Origin: Synergistaceae bacterium | GTDB lineage: Bacteria > Synergistota > Synergistia > Synergistales > Synergistaceae | Direction: 5' to 3' | Assembly (NCBI GenBank): GCA_031263445.1 | Contig: JAISFV010000118.1 | Coordinates: 1 to 39,882 of the forward strand | Length of the DNA: 39,882 nt | Shown here: positions 24,168 through 32,070 of the stretch, piece after piece | How the letters are laid out: each line of letters starts with the position of its first letter | How positions within the stretch are numbered: position 1 is the first letter of the stretch | Translations under genes and position numbers: made by a program | The notes under the pieces: generated by a model | Seen by the model: the letters and a program-made list of their open reading frames with translations, nothing else | Databases searched by the model: none | Told to the model about the DNA's origin: nothing

Positions 24168-25460
24168 TTACGCGAACGCCTGTTCCAAATCCGCTATGAT
24201 GTCCTTTATGTTCTCGGTGCCGATGGAGAGCCGGACCGTGTTCGGCTTTATGCCTTGGTCGAGCAGCTCCTCCGGGCTGAGCTGAGAGTGCGTCGTCGTC
24301 GCAGGGTGGATGACCAGCGACTTCAAATCGGCCACGTTCGCCAGAAGCGAGAATATCTCCAGGCGGTCGATGAAATCCTTGGCTTCCTTCTCACCGCCCT
24401 TGACCTCGAAGGTGAAGATCGAGCCAGCGCCGTTCGGGAAATATTTATTGTACAGCGCGTGGCTGGGATCGTCGGGGAGGGAGGGGTGGTGAAGCTCCTC
24501 GACCTTTGGATGCCCCTTCAGGTAGTCCAGAACTTTCAGCGTGTTCTCGATATGGCGCTCTACCCGGAGAGAGAGGGTCTCCACTCCTTGCAGCAAAAGG
24601 AACGCGTTGAACGGAGAGATAGCCGCGCCTGTGTCACGAAGCAGGATGGCGCGTATTTTCACGACGTAAGCGGCGGGGCCGACCGCCTTGGTAAAAGACA
24701 GGCCGTGGTAGCTCGGGTTCGGCTCTGTGATCGACGGGAACTTCCCGGAAGCCTCCCAGTCGAACTTGCCGCTGTCGACGATCACCCCGCCTAGCGTCGT
24801 GCCGTGGCCGCCTATGAATTTCGTGGCGGAGTGGACTATGATGTCCGCGCCGTATTCGATGGGGCGCAAAACGCACGGCGGCGTAAACGTGCTGTCCACG
24901 ACGAGCGGGATCTTGTTCTTGTGGGCGAGCGCGGCGAGCTTTTCTATGTCCACTATGTTCGAGTGTGGGTTGCCCAAGGTCTCGATGAAGATCGCCTTCG
25001 TGTTTGGCCTGATAGCCCGCTCGAAAGCCCCTTCCTCGTCGGGATCCACGAACGTGGTGGTTATGCCGTAAAGGGGCAGCGTGTGCTCCAGCAGGTTGTA
25101 GGTGCCGCCGTATATGGTCTTCTCCGACACTATGTGATCCCCCGCCTGAGCGAGGTTCAGCAGCGCGTAAGTCACCGCCGCCGCGCCGGACGAAAGCGCC
25201 AAGGCTGCCACCCCGCCCTCCAGGGACGCCAGGCGCTTCTCCAGGACGTCCTGGGTCGAATTCGTCAGCCTGCCGTAAATATTGCCGGCGTCCGTCAGGC
25301 TAAAGCGGGCCGCCGCGTGCGCCGTGTCATGAAATACATACGACGTCGTCTGGTAAATGGGGACAGCACGTGCGTCTGACGCAGGATCAGGCGTTTCCTG
25401 CCCGATGTGGAGCTGCTTTGTCTCGAATGCCCAGGAATCGGTGTTTTTAGCGATTGCCAT
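24168..25460 (-). CDS. metY: O-acetylhomoserine sulfhydrylase/aminocarboxypropyltransferase
   Basis: This 430-residue fold-type I PLP enzyme of the Cys/Met metabolism family would join sulfide to O-acetylhomoserine to give homocysteine. Some relatives also make cysteine from O-acetylserine. The PLP lysine is K214 in HSATKFIGGHGTTLGG. YGRLTNST, SSGAAA and the family ending with HPATTTHSQLSPEEL are present. The length (about 430) separates it from the shorter MetB/MetC. AGAGGG precedes the ATG. It follows cysK by 18 bases in the Rrf2-cysK-metY operon. Confidence 0.92.
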   Translation of the reverse strand: MAIAKNTDSWAFETKQLHIGQETPDPASDARAVPIYQTTSYVFHDTAHAAARFSLTDAGNIYGRLTNSTQDVLEKRLASLEGGVAALALSSGAAAVTYALLNLAQAGDHIVSEKTIYGGTYNLLEHTLPLYGITTTFVDPDEEGAFERAIRPNTKAIFIETLGNPHSNIVDIEKLAALAHKNKIPLVVDSTFTPPCVLRPIEYGADIIVHSATKFIGGHGTTLGGVIVDSGKFDWEASGKFPSITEPNPSYHGLSFTKAVGPAAYVVKIRAILLRDTGAAISPFNAFLLLQGVETLSLRVERHIENTLKVLDYLKGHPKVEELHHPSLPDDPSHALYNKYFPNGAGSIFTFEVKGGEKEAKDFIDRLEIFSLLANVADLKSLVIHPATTTHSQLSPEELLDQGIKPNTVRLSIGTENIKDIIADLEQAFA

Positions 25461-25478
25461 ATGCTGACCCTCTTTTCA

Positions 25479-26411
25479 TTATTCGGACGCGAAGAGCGGC
25501 GTCGAGAGGTAACGCTCGCCCGTATCCGGCAGAATTACCACGATATTCTTGCCCTCGTTTTCCGGGCGCTTCGCTAGCTGGGTCGCCGCCCACGCCGCAG
25601 CACCGGAGGAGATGCCCACTAGCACGCCCTCCGCCCTCGCAATCGCCCGGCCGGCCGCGAAGGCGTCTGCGTCCTGTACGGGGATTATCTCGTTATAGAG
25701 GGACGTGTCGAGCACGTCTGGGACGAACCCTGCGCCTATCCCCTGTATTTTGTGCGGGCCGCTCCTGCCCTCGGAGAGGACAGGGGAATTCGCCGGCTCG
25801 ACGGCGACTATCCTGAGCGACGGGTTTTTCGACTTCAGGAAGCTGCCCGCCCCGGTCAGCGTCCCGCCCGTGCCTACCCCTGAAATGAACACGTCCACCT
25901 TGCCGTCCGCGTCATCCCATATCTCGGGGCCCGTCGTGGCGCGGTGGACGGCCGGGTTCGCGGGGTTGACGAACTGCCCGGGTATGAAGCTGTCAGGGGT
26001 CTCCTGCGCGAGCTCGTCCGCCTTCGCGATGGCGCCCTTCATCCCCTTCGTGCCCTCAGTGAGCACCAGCTCAGCTCCGTATGCCTTGAGCAGGTTCCGG
26101 CGCTCTATGCTCATCGTCTCCGGCATGGTCAGGATGATCCGGTAGCCGCGAGAGGCCGCGACCGCCGCGAGGCCGATGCCCGTGTTGCCGCTCGTCGGCT
26201 CTATTATCACAGAACCAGGCTTGAGCAGGCCCTTCTCCTCCGCGTCCTCTATCATCGCCTTCGCGATGCGGTCTTTGACGCTCCCGGCCGGATTGTAATA
26301 CTCCAGTTTCGCCAATATCTTCGCCTTAAGGCCGTTCTGCGCCGCGTAGTTAGCCAGATCGAGAAGCGGCGTCCTTCCGATCAGGTCAGTCAATTTCGCG
26401 TATACTGCCAC
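25479..26411 (-). CDS. cysK: Cysteine synthase (O-acetylserine sulfhydrylase)
   Basis: This 310-residue fold-type II PLP enzyme converts O-acetylserine and sulfide to cysteine. The PLP lysine is K46 in PAGSVKDR, the substrate loop TSGNTG lies at about 73-78, and the phosphate loop GTGGTLTG is present. The start is a GTG at 26411 with AGGGGG upstream. It is followed by metY 18 bases later, and preceded by the Rrf2 regulator, whose gene lies 75 bases upstream. Together with cysE at 7879 it makes the cysteine pathway complete in this window. Confidence 0.94.
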   Translation of the reverse strand: MAVYAKLTDLIGRTPLLDLANYAAQNGLKAKILAKLEYYNPAGSVKDRIAKAMIEDAEEKGLLKPGSVIIEPTSGNTGIGLAAVAASRGYRIILTMPETMSIERRNLLKAYGAELVLTEGTKGMKGAIAKADELAQETPDSFIPGQFVNPANPAVHRATTGPEIWDDADGKVDVFISGVGTGGTLTGAGSFLKSKNPSLRIVAVEPANSPVLSEGRSGPHKIQGIGAGFVPDVLDTSLYNEIIPVQDADAFAAGRAIARAEGVLVGISSGAAAWAATQLAKRPENEGKNIVVILPDTGERYLSTPLFASE

Positions 26412-26486
26412 TGTTCACGCCCCCTACGTTGATTTTTTGGATCTGACGCCAAACAACGTCTGCCCGCGCGGGCATTTCGCCTCCTT

Positions 26487-26924
26487 CTAGATGGAATAAT
26501 CGAAGCCTCCCAAGCTCTTGTCCCGTTCGGCGAGTTCATCCAGGGTGATCCCGTCGAGGTACTCGTTTATTACCCTGTCGAGCCCGGCCCACACGTGCAA
26601 CGTCGAGCAATCCGCCCGCTTAGGACATCGGTTCGGCTCGTCCTCGACGCAGACGACCGGCGCAAGGCTTCCCTCTACGGCCCTCAGGATCCCTCCGACA
26701 GTGTAATCCTTGGCCGGCATGGCCAGGCGGTACCCGCCGTCCTTGCCCCTGGTGCTTCTCAGGAAGCCCGCTCTGTTCAGAAGCGGTATGATCTGTTCGA
26801 GATACTTGATCGTTATCTCCTGCCGCTTGGACACGTTCCTGAGCGATATGAATTCCCCCGTGTCGTGTACAGCCAAGTCGATCATCACGCGCAACGCATA
26901 CCTTCCCTTTGTCGATATTTTCAT
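26487..26924 (-). CDS. Rrf2 family transcriptional regulator (IscR/CymR-like)
   Basis: This 145-residue winged-helix regulator has the Rrf2 features KISTKGRYALRVMIDLA and the recognition-helix region EQIIPLLNRAGFLRSTRGKDGGYRLA. C92, C100 and C106 lie where IscR holds its Fe-S cluster, though spacing is C-x7-C-x5-C rather than C-x5-C-x5-C. CymR lacks these cysteines. It precedes cysK and metY and probably controls them, responding to Fe-S status or to cysteine via CysK. GGGGGTAAGG precedes the ATG. A strong promoter and an adjacent perfect palindrome lie upstream, suggesting autoregulation. Confidence 0.88.
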   Translation of the reverse strand: MKISTKGRYALRVMIDLAVHDTGEFISLRNVSKRQEITIKYLEQIIPLLNRAGFLRSTRGKDGGYRLAMPAKDYTVGGILRAVEGSLAPVVCVEDEPNRCPKRADCSTLHVWAGLDRVINEYLDGITLDELAERDKSLGGFDYSI

Positions 26925-26953
26925 GACCTTACCCCCGAATCCATTCTACTTTT

Positions 26954-26982
26954 ATCATACATATTTAGTAGGTAAATGTCAA
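26954..26982 (-). promoter_or_regulatory. Promoter of the rrf2-cysK-metY operon
   Basis: On the minus strand a perfect TTGACA (26977-26982), a 17-base spacer and TATGAT (26954-26959, 5/6) lie 30 bases before the Rrf2 ATG. Confidence 0.75.
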
Positions 26983-27000
26983 GGGTGTAATTTTACACCC
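26983..27000. promoter_or_regulatory. Perfect palindrome abutting the -35 box, candidate operator
   Basis: GGGTGTAA (26983-26990), two bases, TTACACCC (26993-27000) form a perfect 8-bp inverted repeat directly against the -35 box of the Rrf2 operon promoter. No T tract follows, so an operator is likelier than a terminator for the MATE gene that ends at 27028. Confidence 0.45.
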
Positions 27001-27027
27001 CTGCCAGTGGCGTGGCAGCGAAATGTT

Positions 27028-28416
27028 TCAGCTTTTACCCTTCAGCCCCCTGGCCGTAAAGAGGCTCATGCCCCTGGATCTTTGCAGCCGCGCCGTCACG
27101 TCCGCGACGAACCATAAAAAGATCCACAGGCCGCGCAAGGAGGCGCTTATCGTTATTCCGAGCCAGATGCCGTCAGTGCCGAGAGCCCCCCGTGCCAGGG
27201 CGTAGGCGACGGGGATGCGTAGGGCGTTGCACGAAACGCTCACGGCCGACGGCGGGAGCGTCCGGCCGAAGCCCCTGAAAACGCCGGACGAGACGGCTTC
27301 CAGGCAGCCGAATATCTGGCAGACGGCCATGATCCTCAAAAATGACCTGCCCATATCGAGGAGGGCCATGTCCGGGAGGAAGAACCAGAAGAGCGCCCCT
27401 CCGGCCCCGACGAGCAGTACGCTCACCACAGTACCCCAGACGCAGGCCCAGGCGAGCGCTATGCGGCAGCAGCCCCTTATCCGTTCCCACGCCCCGGCGC
27501 CGTAGTTCTGCCCCACGAAAGCGGTGACGGCAGTGGAGATGCCGATGCCGACGAGCCAGCTCAGCGACTCGATCTGGGTGCCGACGCGGTAGACCGCTAT
27601 AGCGCCCGCGCCGAAGCCCGCGACGAACCTGGACACGACTAGCGTGAAAAACGTGAAGAGGACGCTCTCCGCAGCTATCGGGAAACTCCAGCGCAAGATG
27701 TCTGCGAAGTACCGGGCCTCCGGCCTCATGACGAAGCAAAAGCGCGCGAACGGGCGATCCTTCTTCAGCGTCAGTGCGGCGAGCGCCAGACCCGCAGCCA
27801 CCGCCTGGGCAATGACGGTCGCTATCGCAGCGCCCTCGACGCCCATTCCGAGCGTAAAAATGAAGACAGGGTCAAGGACGGCGTTAGCCACGAGTCCGAC
27901 GGAGTTTATCAAAAACGGCACCCGCGAGTTGCCGGAACCGTTGAAGATGCCGGCGATCACGGCGCTCATAAAGACGACAGGCATACCGAGGGCCACTATT
28001 AAAAGATAGTTCTGTGCGCTCTTTGTGACCAGGGCGTCCTCCAGCCGGAAGAAGCCGATCATGGGCCGTGCGAATACGATACAGGCCGCCGCGAAGACCA
28101 AGCCGCAGAGCGTGCCGATGTACATCGAAAATACGGCGAACTTCCGGGCCGACTCCTCGTCGCGTCTGCCAAAATTCTGGGCGACGCCGATTTCCGCGCC
28201 CATCCTGCCTATCAGCATGACCCCGTTAGAGAGCCACATGTACATGCCAGCCATGCCAGACGCCGCTACGGCCTGGCGCCCGACCATGCCCAGCAGGAAC
28301 ACGTCAACCATATTATAGCTCATCAGCATGAGCTGTGTGCCTATTATAGGAAGCGCTACAAGGATCAGCTTGTCGGAGATCCCGCCTCGCGTGAGGTCGT
28401 ATTTACCGTCGGTCAT
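27028..28416 (-). CDS. MATE family efflux transporter
   Basis: This 462-residue membrane protein has about twelve hydrophobic helices in two related halves. It fits the MATE family, cation-coupled exporters of drugs and metabolites. The N terminus DLTRGGISDKLILVALPIIGTQLMLMSYNMVDVF is typical of the DinF/NorM-like anaerobe branch. The second half begins around the AESVLFTFFTLVVSRF helix. The ATG at 28416 is chosen because GAGAGGAG lies just upstream. A longer frame opens at 28452. It is a single gene and the substrate is unknown. Confidence 0.88.
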   Translation of the reverse strand: MTDGKYDLTRGGISDKLILVALPIIGTQLMLMSYNMVDVFLLGMVGRQAVAASGMAGMYMWLSNGVMLIGRMGAEIGVAQNFGRRDEESARKFAVFSMYIGTLCGLVFAAACIVFARPMIGFFRLEDALVTKSAQNYLLIVALGMPVVFMSAVIAGIFNGSGNSRVPFLINSVGLVANAVLDPVFIFTLGMGVEGAAIATVIAQAVAAGLALAALTLKKDRPFARFCFVMRPEARYFADILRWSFPIAAESVLFTFFTLVVSRFVAGFGAGAIAVYRVGTQIESLSWLVGIGISTAVTAFVGQNYGAGAWERIRGCCRIALAWACVWGTVVSVLLVGAGGALFWFFLPDMALLDMGRSFLRIMAVCQIFGCLEAVSSGVFRGFGRTLPPSAVSVSCNALRIPVAYALARGALGTDGIWLGITISASLRGLWIFLWFVADVTARLQRSRGMSLFTARGLKGKS

Positions 28417-28725
28417 GCCGCTCCTCTCAGCGTTTCCCGCAGCGCGCGTCACACCTGGCCTGAGATGGCCGTCCGCCCCCGGCGAAAGCGAAAGATATAA
28501 GAATCGCTGACGACTGAATGCCCTTTGCGCTAAGTCGTTCAGGAGAATTAATCAGCGTTCCCTTATGGTCAGTGGTTCCCATTATACATCAATGCGGGCT
28601 TGCGCGATGAAGTTGCGCTCCTTCGGCCCTTGAAGGATAATGAAACAAATGGTATTTTAGCGCTGACGCCGTTTGAAAATGTAACCGAAGGACGGCATAA
28701 ATATGGTAATTTCTGGAGGTTGCAA
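28417..28725. other. Divergent intergenic region
   Basis: About 310 bases between the MATE gene and an uncharacterised membrane protein. It holds a perfect TATAAT on the minus strand (28581-28586), a possible MATE promoter with a poor -35, and the GGAGG site for the rightward gene. No convincing gene or stable RNA structure was seen. Confidence 0.5.
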
Positions 28726-29565
28726 ATGGCAGGCAGGGGATTGATCCGTTATTGCGCAGTGTTGGCTTCGTCGTCGTTGCTGTGGCTTTTCGCTTATTTT
28801 ATGAATAATTTTTATGAGGCGGCCAGGCTGGACGTAGCCGTGCCCAGGATATCCATTTTGATCAGCTTTTTCAACTGGCTCGCTTACTTTTCGCTGTCCG
28901 CCGCCGCCCTCATCCCATCCGTCATAATGCGCTACTTTGTCCCTGGCAGGGAGATGGAGGCGGAGTGGGCTGTTTTAGGCGCTTTCGTGAACGGCGGCAC
29001 CGTGATCATGGCTATGGCCCTCCCCTGGCGGCTCGTCACCGACGGGATCGGCAGCGGCCTCGCGTATTACCTGATCTCCTGCCTTTTGAAAATCATCGTG
29101 GCCGGGATGATCATCCTTTGCGGTTACTGGATCGTCACGCAACCGGACAGCGGCGACGCAAGGGAGGGCTTCGCGCCGCCCTTGGACAATGCCGCAAAGT
29201 GTATGCTGTGCCTGAAAGATTTCATCGACCTGGCGAAGACGAGGCTCAGCCCGCAAACTGACGCGGAGAAGCTCTGGCAGACCGTTTTCTCGTATATCAA
29301 AAACGACGCGCTCATCACCGACGCCGTAAACAAAGGGATGCCGATCGACTCCATCGTGATGAACGCGGTCGGGGCGGTCGCCTACAAGCTGATAGAGAGC
29401 GGCCTCTTCCACAGCTCCAAGGGGGTGCTGTCGCCAGAAGGCCATTACATAGCCCTGGTGTGGAAGCTGGCAGCCGACGAACTCATAAACCGCTCCTACA
29501 ACACCAGGGAGGACATGGAAAGAGGGCTTGCCGCGCTGACGGAAACGATCGCGCGCACCGGCTGA
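28726..29565 (+). CDS. Four-helix membrane protein of unknown function
   Basis: The 279-residue protein is not recognised. It shows four hydrophobic helices at about residues 8-27, 42-67, 82-100 and 110-137. A soluble, mostly helical C-terminal region of about 140 residues follows. The C-terminal part contains two nearby cysteines (CMLCLKD) and charged helices, but no family motif. The ATG at 28726 is chosen because of a clear GGAGG seven bases upstream. The frame is open 42 codons further but without a site. It stands alone between a MATE exporter and a DtxR-like regulator. No function is proposed. Confidence 0.7.
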   Translation: MAGRGLIRYCAVLASSSLLWLFAYFMNNFYEAARLDVAVPRISILISFFNWLAYFSLSAAALIPSVIMRYFVPGREMEAEWAVLGAFVNGGTVIMAMALPWRLVTDGIGSGLAYYLISCLLKIIVAGMIILCGYWIVTQPDSGDAREGFAPPLDNAAKCMLCLKDFIDLAKTRLSPQTDAEKLWQTVFSYIKNDALITDAVNKGMPIDSIVMNAVGAVAYKLIESGLFHSSKGVLSPEGHYIALVWKLAADELINRSYNTREDMERGLAALTETIARTG

Positions 29566-29886
29566 GGCGTGCGCTGCATATCCAAATATGACTTTATTGT
29601 CATATATATAAACTCCTTGCGAGAAAGGCATTTTTAATGTTGACTGTTTCGGACAATCACACTATAGTTGAATGAAGGGTCGTTTTTACAGGCCGCCCTT
29701 TTATGTGACGTTTTGTCTGATGACGGTTCCGTGTTGTGTGTTTTTTGTCATTCGAGCATCTGGCAAGAAATCGGTTAATTTGCTTGTGAAATTTTGCGCG
29801 AGAATATTGACAACGTGGGATTATGTAGTAAACTATCCCCTAGTTAGAGACATCAAACTTAACGGCGCGATGTCAGAGGAGCCAAG
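29566..29886. other. Intergenic region before the metal regulator
   Basis: Around 320 bases, AT-rich. It contains a perfect inverted repeat ATATGAC/GTCATAT (29586-29592 and 29599-29605, 6-base loop) just after the membrane protein gene, and the regulator promoter near 29807. A 74-codon frame (29672-29896) overlapping the regulator start is probably spurious. Confidence 0.5.
29807..29834 (+). promoter_or_regulatory. Promoter of the DtxR/MntR-like gene
   Basis: A perfect TTGACA (29807-29812), a 16-base spacer and TAAACT (29829-29834, 4/6) end 52 bases before the ATG. Confidence 0.5.
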
Positions 29887-30567
29887 ATGGATCTAACCGC
29901 CAGGGTCGAGGACTACCTTGAGGCCATACTGGGAATTGAGATGACCGGCGAGATAGCTACCGTAACGCAGATCGCCACTAATTTAGGCGTCACCAAGGCT
30001 ACTGTTACTGCCGCTCTCAAGAGGCTGGAGTCTGAGGGGTTCTTGGAGCACGAGAGGTACGGCGACGTAGTTCTCACAGACCTAGGGCGCAAAAGGGCGC
30101 TCACCGTTTACCGGAGGCACGAGTTCCTGTCTGACTTCTTTGTGAGGATACTCGGCTTCACGCGAGAACGGGCGCAGAAAGTGTCCTGCGCGATGGAGCA
30201 CGAGATCGACGAGCAGACCGAGCGCAGGCTGGCCGCCTTTACCGACGCGCTGGCTCATGCGGAACGCGAGAAAGAAGAATGGCTGAAGAGACTGCAGGAG
30301 ACGCTTGATTTTCCGAAGGCCCTTCCGTTGCCGCTCTGTATGATGCCAGACGGTTCCGGGGGTGCGATAGCGCGCCTGACGGCACAGTATGAATTGCGCA
30401 GGAGGCTCAACTCGGCTGGTTTTGTCCCGGACGCCTTCATAAGCGGCATAAAAAAGCTCGACGGCGCCCCAGGAGGGCTCTTCACGTTCACGATGAACGA
30501 GATCCAGCTCCGGATCGGCATCACGGAGGCGTCCGCGATTTGGCTCTATCAGCCTGACGCCGCATGA
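29887..30567 (+). CDS. DtxR/MntR family metal-dependent transcriptional regulator
   Basis: This 226-residue regulator has an N-terminal winged helix (residues 1-65: VEDYLEAILGIE, then VTQIATNLGVTKATVTAALKRLESEGFLEHERYG), diagnostic of the DtxR/MntR family. The metal-binding/dimer region includes RRHEFLSDFFVRILGF and the CAMEHEIDE helix. The last 75 residues resemble a FeoA/SH3-like domain. Such proteins repress uptake genes when Fe2+ or Mn2+ is abundant. The FeoAB and ZIP genes of this window are plausible targets, but this is inference. GAGGAG precedes the ATG. It is monocistronic. Confidence 0.85.
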   Translation: MDLTARVEDYLEAILGIEMTGEIATVTQIATNLGVTKATVTAALKRLESEGFLEHERYGDVVLTDLGRKRALTVYRRHEFLSDFFVRILGFTRERAQKVSCAMEHEIDEQTERRLAAFTDALAHAEREKEEWLKRLQETLDFPKALPLPLCMMPDGSGGAIARLTAQYELRRRLNSAGFVPDAFISGIKKLDGAPGGLFTFTMNEIQLRIGITEASAIWLYQPDAA

Positions 30568-30697
30568 TCAGAAATATGATTTATAGTTAGGAACCTGAAG
30601 GGTAAAGATTTATAATTATCGTTGCATCCGCTTCTAAACGGCAAAGTGTTGTTTTCGCTGATTGGTTGGCGTTTCATTAAGATTTTATTATGGCTTG

Positions 30698-30862
30698 AGT
30701 CAAGTTAGTAATGCCAAACTAAGATGCTATGTAATGCCGTGCCTTCGGGCTGTGGCTTTGCGTCATGAAAGGCTTGGGCGACTTGGGAGCCCTGCCGATT
30801 CCTCCCATTCTTCCTCGTATTAACGCCGAAGGGACCGCGAACCCTTCGGCGTTAAATTTTTG
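30698..30862 (+). ncRNA. Candidate small RNA ending in a strong terminator
   Basis: TTGGTT (30662-30667), an 18-base spacer and TATTAT (30686-30691) would start a transcript near 30698. A GCC-UUCG-GGC tetraloop hairpin follows near 30740, and GGGAG/CTCCC arms lie around 30785-30808. The stretch ends at the terminator at 30820-30861. The length would be about 165 bases. No known RNA family was recognised. Confidence 0.35.
30820..30861 (+). terminator. Perfect 14-bp stem terminator
   Basis: TTAACGCCGAAGGG (30820-30833) pairs perfectly with CCCTTCGGCGTTAA (30842-30855), with an 8-base loop, followed by ATTTTT. It lies 253 bases after the nearest plus-strand gene, so it may end a separate transcript. 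Confidence 0.65.
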
Positions 30863-30869
30863 ACTCCAA

Positions 30870-30894
30870 GCCGGCTCGAATATTACGAGCCGGC
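30870..30894. repeat. Second perfect hairpin
   Basis: GCCGGCTCG (30870-30878) and CGAGCCGGC (30886-30894) form a 9-bp perfect stem with a 7-base AT loop, nine bases after the terminator T run. It has no T tract on either side. Confidence 0.6.
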
Positions 30895-31197
30895 GTTTAG
30901 GAAGGCGGATGCCATAAGGGTTCAAATCTTCATCCATTAGGCAAATGACGATAAATCAATCTTTTCTTAAGAATCGGTATTACAAAAACAGCTCCTTTGC
31001 CAGGAGCATAAATAATCTCATCGATTGGCTTGTATACGAGACTCTTAAAAGAGGAAAAAGGAATTTACACGGCGTTTTACCCAGCGAAAGAAATCGCTGT
31101 AAAATTTTCGTTGCGAACCGCTGTTTGATTCTCCGACAGACAGCAAGGGCGTACCTAGCATTAAGTTGTTTTGAATTTGCGTTTCTGTCCAACCAGT

Positions 31198-31923
31198 TCA
31201 GACTCCGTTGTCCGGCGGCGAAATGACAACCATCACGCGCCCGCATATGCGAGGCCCCCACTCTTCGGACAGATCCTCGTGGGTGACGTGTATTTTCTCC
31301 CCGTTCGAAGCCAGGAGGTCTTTCCCGTCCGGGGTGGCGTATATCTTTTTGATGCTCGCCCTCCCGTCGTAAATCACCATGGCAACGGAACCGGAAAACA
31401 CGTCTTCAGCGGGGTTTATTATGACCGTACTCCCCTCTTTTATGCCGTAGCCTTCCATGCTGCGGCCTTCCGTTTTTACGGCGTAGGGCAGCATGTCCGG
31501 TCGCAGCGTGCCTACCTCTTTGAGGGTCGCGGCAACCGCGTCGCCGATGGCGTAACTGTCAAACACTTCGAAGCCGGCGCCGCAGCAGGCGGCGATGCTT
31601 GACATTGGCACGTATACTTTGTCCCCGAGCGCGTACAGGCCGCAGTCTAGCCTTTCCAGCCCGGCGTCGGCGAGCATCTCGATGTCTTTCCGTCCCCCGT
31701 CTTGGACGAGTGCCGGGCCGACGCCGCGCAAAAGCCACTCGCTCGAAAGCGCGGTCGTTTCGAGGAAGCCTTTCAAGAACTGGTACGACGGCTCCTTTTC
31801 TCCCCGCTCGATCTGGGCGAGGTAGCTCCTGTCAGCTTTAATGCTGTCCGCCAGCCGTTGCTGCGAAAGATTCATGGATACCCGGTATTCTCTGATGCGT
31901 TCGCCGACGCCGCCGATCTGCAT
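31198..31923 (-). CDS. HTH-S24 (LexA/CI-like) repressor
   Basis: This 241-residue repressor has an N-terminal Cro/CI helix-turn-helix (LSQQRLADSIKADRSYLAQIERGEKEPS, residues 19-46) and a C-terminal S24 peptidase. The catalytic serine is S155 (EGRSMEGYG) and the lysine K192 (ASIKKIY). An Ala-Gly pair (A116-G117) lies 38 residues before the serine, where LexA-type self-cleavage occurs. This suggests induction on DNA damage. The ATG at 31923 is preferred because earlier starts (GTG 31950, TTG 31971) fall inside the promoter region. It diverges from the umuD-like and umuC genes and probably represses them and itself. Confidence 0.82.
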   Translation of the reverse strand: MQIGGVGERIREYRVSMNLSQQRLADSIKADRSYLAQIERGEKEPSYQFLKGFLETTALSSEWLLRGVGPALVQDGGRKDIEMLADAGLERLDCGLYALGDKVYVPMSSIAACCGAGFEVFDSYAIGDAVAATLKEVGTLRPDMLPYAVKTEGRSMEGYGIKEGSTVIINPAEDVFSGSVAMVIYDGRASIKKIYATPDGKDLLASNGEKIHVTHEDLSEEWGPRICGRVMVVISPPDNGV

Positions 31924-31957
31924 CTTTCCCGTCGATGTTATTTGTATCACTCCTGTC

Positions 31958-31985
31958 TTGACATGACGCAAATAGCACCTATAAT
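31958..31985 (+). promoter_or_regulatory. Consensus promoter of the umuD-like/umuC genes
   Basis: A perfect TTGACA (31958-31963) and perfect TATAAT (31980-31985) are separated by 16 bases, about 85 bases before the TTG start of the umuD-like gene. The -10 box lies inside the inverted repeat 31972-31996. Confidence 0.75.
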
Positions 31986-31996
31986 ATCGATGCTAT
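31972..31996. promoter_or_regulatory. Candidate operator of the S24 repressor
   Basis: The inverted repeat ATAGCA (31972-31977) / TGCTAT (31991-31996), with a 13-base centre, straddles the -10 box of the rightward promoter and a probable leftward -10. Its position would let one repressor dimer shut both directions. Confidence 0.55.
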
Positions 31997-32070
31997 GATT
32001 ACCAAAAAAAAATTGCAGATACAATTAATATCATTTTAACACAATTGCGCCTTTTGCGGGGGGTGGCGTT

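Larger units (their letters stand above)
30568..31197. other. 630-base region without a convincing protein gene
   Basis: Between the metal regulator and the S24 repressor lie a candidate promoter (30662-30691), a structured stretch with two perfect hairpins (30820-30894) and an AT-richer tail (30945-31190). Short frames on both strands (72-93 codons) lack ribosome binding sites and recognisable sequence, so they are not called. The region may hold a small RNA or remnants of a lost gene. Confidence 0.55.

Noticed and set aside
29672-29896. A 74-codon frame overlapping the DtxR-like start
   Set aside because: It has no ribosome binding site, contains the regulator promoter and has no recognisable sequence.
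24073-30616. A shared 13-base sequence (GGGTAAAGATTTA) before mnmA (minus strand) and after the DtxR-like gene
   Set aside because: Many 13-base matches are expected by chance in a window of this size on two strands.
30895-30945. GGGTTCAAATC resembling a tRNA T-loop
   Set aside because: The flanking bases do not form the T stem, and no acceptor, D or anticodon arms could be built around it.
30945-31261. Frames of 93 codons on both strands in the gap before the S24 repressor
   Set aside because: They overlap each other and the repressor end, lack start signals and look random.
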